Shown: in pieces, positions 59,284-64,000 of the stretch
How positions within the stretch are numbered: the stretch's first letter is position 1
How the letters are laid out: each line of letters opens with the position of its first letter
The notes under the pieces: generated by a model
Databases searched by the model: none
What the model saw: the letters and a program-made list of their open reading frames with translations, nothing else
Told to the model about the DNA's origin: nothing
DNA from: Hymenobacter nitidus
GTDB lineage: Bacteria > Bacteroidota > Bacteroidia > Cytophagales > Hymenobacteraceae
NCBI RefSeq assembly: GCF_020447315.1
Contig: NZ_JAJADQ010000006.1
Span: 62,001 to 126,000, forward strand
Length of the DNA stretch: 64,000 bases
Direction of reading: 5' to 3'
Translations under genes and position numbers: made by a program

Positions 59284-60453
59284 TTACCGCACTACGATTT
59301 CCACCCGGCGGTTGCGGGGCCGCTGCTGCGGGTCGCCGTTGTCGGCCACCGGGCGGGTGCCCCCGTAGCCCCGGGCCGTGAGCCGCACCGAGTCGATGCC
59401 CTGCTGCACCAGGTAGCGCCGCACCACGTTGGCGCGCTGCTGGGATAAACGCAGGTTTTTGGCCGGCTCGCCCACATTATCGGTGTGGCCCGCAATTTCG
59501 AGCCGCAGCGCGGGCTGCTCCCGCAGCTTCTGCACCAGGGAGTTCAGCAGGGGCCGGGAAGCGGGTAGCAAATTAGCCGTGCTCTGGGTAAAGTACAGCT
59601 GGGACAAGGCAACGGTGGCCCCTTTAGCCAAGCTCCGCAGGTCGGGCAACGCCGGCGCTGCTGCTGGCGTGACGGCCGGCTCGGGCGGGACAGCCTTCCG
59701 CTTGACCCCGGCCGGCGGCCGGCGGACAACGGCGGCGGGACGCGCCACGGGTGCGGGCCGGGCGGCCACGGGCTCCGGCAGCGGCCGGGGCAGCACCGGA
59801 TACAGGTACCGCTGGGGCACTACGGTCAGCTTGCCCGGGGCTTTGGCGGCAAGGGCCGCCGCTTCCGTCGCCGGGTTGCCCAGCACCGAGGGCCGCGCCC
59901 ACGACAATATTGCCCGCGACACGCCCTGCACGTTCTTGCAGGTCAGATCAATCCGGTACAGCTGCCCGGCCTGCAGGGTATACACCATATCAACCAGCAG
60001 GGGCGGCTTGTCGGGCAGGAAATACTCCGGCTCGTATTTCTCCATGGTCATCACGTCGTTGCCGCCAAAGCGGATGTCGAGGGCATCGTCCCACTCGGTA
60101 TGCAGCACGTACAGGCCCGACTCCGGTGCGTAGATGTAGCCCGTCCAGCGCACCGAAAAGCCCTGCCCGGCTACGCCCGGCGCGGGCGCCGCGCCCTTCC
60201 ACGTCACGTTTACCACCGGCTCTACCCGCGTGTGTACTGCTGCGCCGCGCACCGCGCCGGTGTAGTAGGCCGCCCGCAGCCCGGTGCCCCGGGGTAGCCG
60301 GCCGGGCACCGTTATGCCCTTAGGCAGCTTCTCTACGTCACTCGTCGTTACCGAAGAAGCGGCCCGGCGTGGGGTTTGGGCCCGCAGCGCACCGGCCGCC
60401 ATCAGCACGATGGTCAGGCCGCGGCCGGTTAGGAACAGTAGTCGTGCCGTCAT
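59284..60453 (-). CDS. PA14-OmpA fusion protein
   Basis: A 389-residue exported protein. After a hydrophobic N-terminus comes a PA14-like domain (about 55-165), a beta-barrel sugar-binding fold with GLRAAYYTGAVRG, VRWTGYIYAPESGLYVLHTEWDDALDIRFGG and VMTMEKYEPEYFLPDKPP. A Pro/Ala/Arg-rich linker follows (about 210-265). The last part is an OmpA-like peptidoglycan-binding domain (about 275-389: LYFTQSTANLLPASRPLL, IAGHTDNVGEPAKNLRLSQQRANVV, RRVEIVVR). It probably links the cell wall to a surface sugar. The gene is divergent from metH. Confidence 0.85.
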   Translation of the reverse strand: MTARLLFLTGRGLTIVLMAAGALRAQTPRRAASSVTTSDVEKLPKGITVPGRLPRGTGLRAAYYTGAVRGAAVHTRVEPVVNVTWKGAAPAPGVAGQGFSVRWTGYIYAPESGLYVLHTEWDDALDIRFGGNDVMTMEKYEPEYFLPDKPPLLVDMVYTLQAGQLYRIDLTCKNVQGVSRAILSWARPSVLGNPATEAAALAAKAPGKLTVVPQRYLYPVLPRPLPEPVAARPAPVARPAAVVRRPPAGVKRKAVPPEPAVTPAAAPALPDLRSLAKGATVALSQLYFTQSTANLLPASRPLLNSLVQKLREQPALRLEIAGHTDNVGEPAKNLRLSQQRANVVRRYLVQQGIDSVRLTARGYGGTRPVADNGDPQQRPRNRRVEIVVR

Positions 60454-60534
60454 CAGCTATAAAACCAGCGTGGAAGCATCATATAGTGGCTTGGGTATGT
60501 CTGTAGCCGGATAACGCCCCGAAGTTGCACAAAA

Positions 60535-60565
60535 TTGGATTTCGGATTTTCCTGCTGTATATTCG
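60535..60565 (+). promoter_or_regulatory. Candidate promoter of the metH transcript
   Basis: TTGG (60535-60538) and TATATTCG (60558-60565) are separated by 19 bases, matching the Bacteroidota -33/-7 pattern with one deviation in each box. The -7 box ends 8 bases before the riboswitch starts. Confidence 0.5.
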
Positions 60566-60573
60566 CTGTGTTA

Positions 60574-60679
60574 CTTATCCAGAAAGACCGAGGGACTGGG
60601 CCCGACGACGTCTTGGCAACCTGAAATAAAACAAGGTGCCAACTCCCATTCCGCTGCTTCGGCCTCGGAAGAAGATAAG
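60574..60679 (+). promoter_or_regulatory. SAM-I (S-box) riboswitch
   Basis: The conserved SAM-I core is present: P1 strand CTTATC (60574-60579) pairs with GATAAG (60674-60679). Between them lie GAGGGACTGGGCCCGACGA, the GGCAACC element, the AGGTGCCAACTCC element (P3 is short and A-rich), and a stem around CCGCTGCTTCGGCCTCGG. When S-adenosylmethionine binds, the RNA fold turns expression down. It lies 75 bases upstream of metH, a typical SAM-I target. I see no clear intrinsic terminator with a U-run downstream, so control may be at translation or by the alternative pairing noted in the findings. Confidence 0.93.
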
Positions 60680-60754
60680 TACGGCATGCGTTTTTCCGCG
60701 CGGCTCTTTCTGGATAGGCACTTTTTAGCGCACTATTTCCTTAGAAACGCCGAT

Positions 60755-64000
<3,246 letters not shown>

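Overview
The window looks like a chromosomal segment of a high-GC member of the Bacteroidota, most probably a Hymenobacter-like organism (Cytophagales). Three large exported proteins end in the YPNPA-type sorting domain of the type IX secretion system (T9SS). The sequence also holds a Bacteroidota-style promoter, a TonB-like protein, an SdiA-regulated-type lipoprotein, and families of intergenic palindromic repeats. The genus name is an inference from style and family content. I see no rRNA, tRNA, CRISPR array, transposase or prophage gene, and no plasmid functions.

Layout. 1-10.9 kb: a PLD-type nuclease, a DNA alkyltransferase, an esterase, a TPR protein, an outer-membrane barrel, a secreted M4 protease, an SDR, an ATP-grasp ligase, an M20 amidohydrolase and a WG-repeat protein. 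10.9-11.3 kb: a non-coding array of eight palindrome-centred units with an exact 42-bp period. 11.3-19.4 kb: a Cys-motif TonB-like protein, class I HMG-CoA reductase, a BNR/sialidase-like T9SS protein, a lipoprotein, homogentisate dioxygenase, a transglutaminase and a lipocalin-like protein. 19.6-31.2 kb: a C-terminal processing protease, ruvX-def (overlapping), a zinc phospholipase C-like protein, a methyltransferase, a sugar epimerase, a GT39-like mannosyltransferase, small membrane proteins, a WYL regulator, a RidA-family protein and an aldo/keto reductase. 31.5-44.8 kb: a patatin-BamA-like protein, an aquaporin, a pullulanase with a GTAAAC-rich upstream region, OxyR, a two-component system, an SdiA-regulated-like lipoprotein and catalase. 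44.9-64 kb: a GH1-like enzyme, a GMC oxidoreductase with its small subunit, a 1,325-residue T9SS beta-helix protein, mannonate dehydratase, an SDR, a membrane glycosyltransferase, an Old Yellow Enzyme, a PA14-OmpA protein, and a SAM-I riboswitch followed by metH, which runs off the window.

How the parts work together. oxyR and katA share an upstream motif, which suggests one peroxide-response circuit. The riboswitch ties methionine synthase to SAM level. Pullulanase, the GH1-like enzyme, mannonate dehydratase and the secreted proteins fit a polymer-degrading, surface-associated lifestyle. Most genes are single units closed by strong hairpin terminators. Clear operons are few: ruvX-def, the two-component pair and the GMC/subunit 3 pair.

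The most unusual non-coding elements are the 42-bp palindromic array (10950-11257), a roughly 180-bp palindromic intergenic repeat present three times with its core in either orientation, the oxyR/katA motif, and the clustered half-sites upstream of pullulanase.
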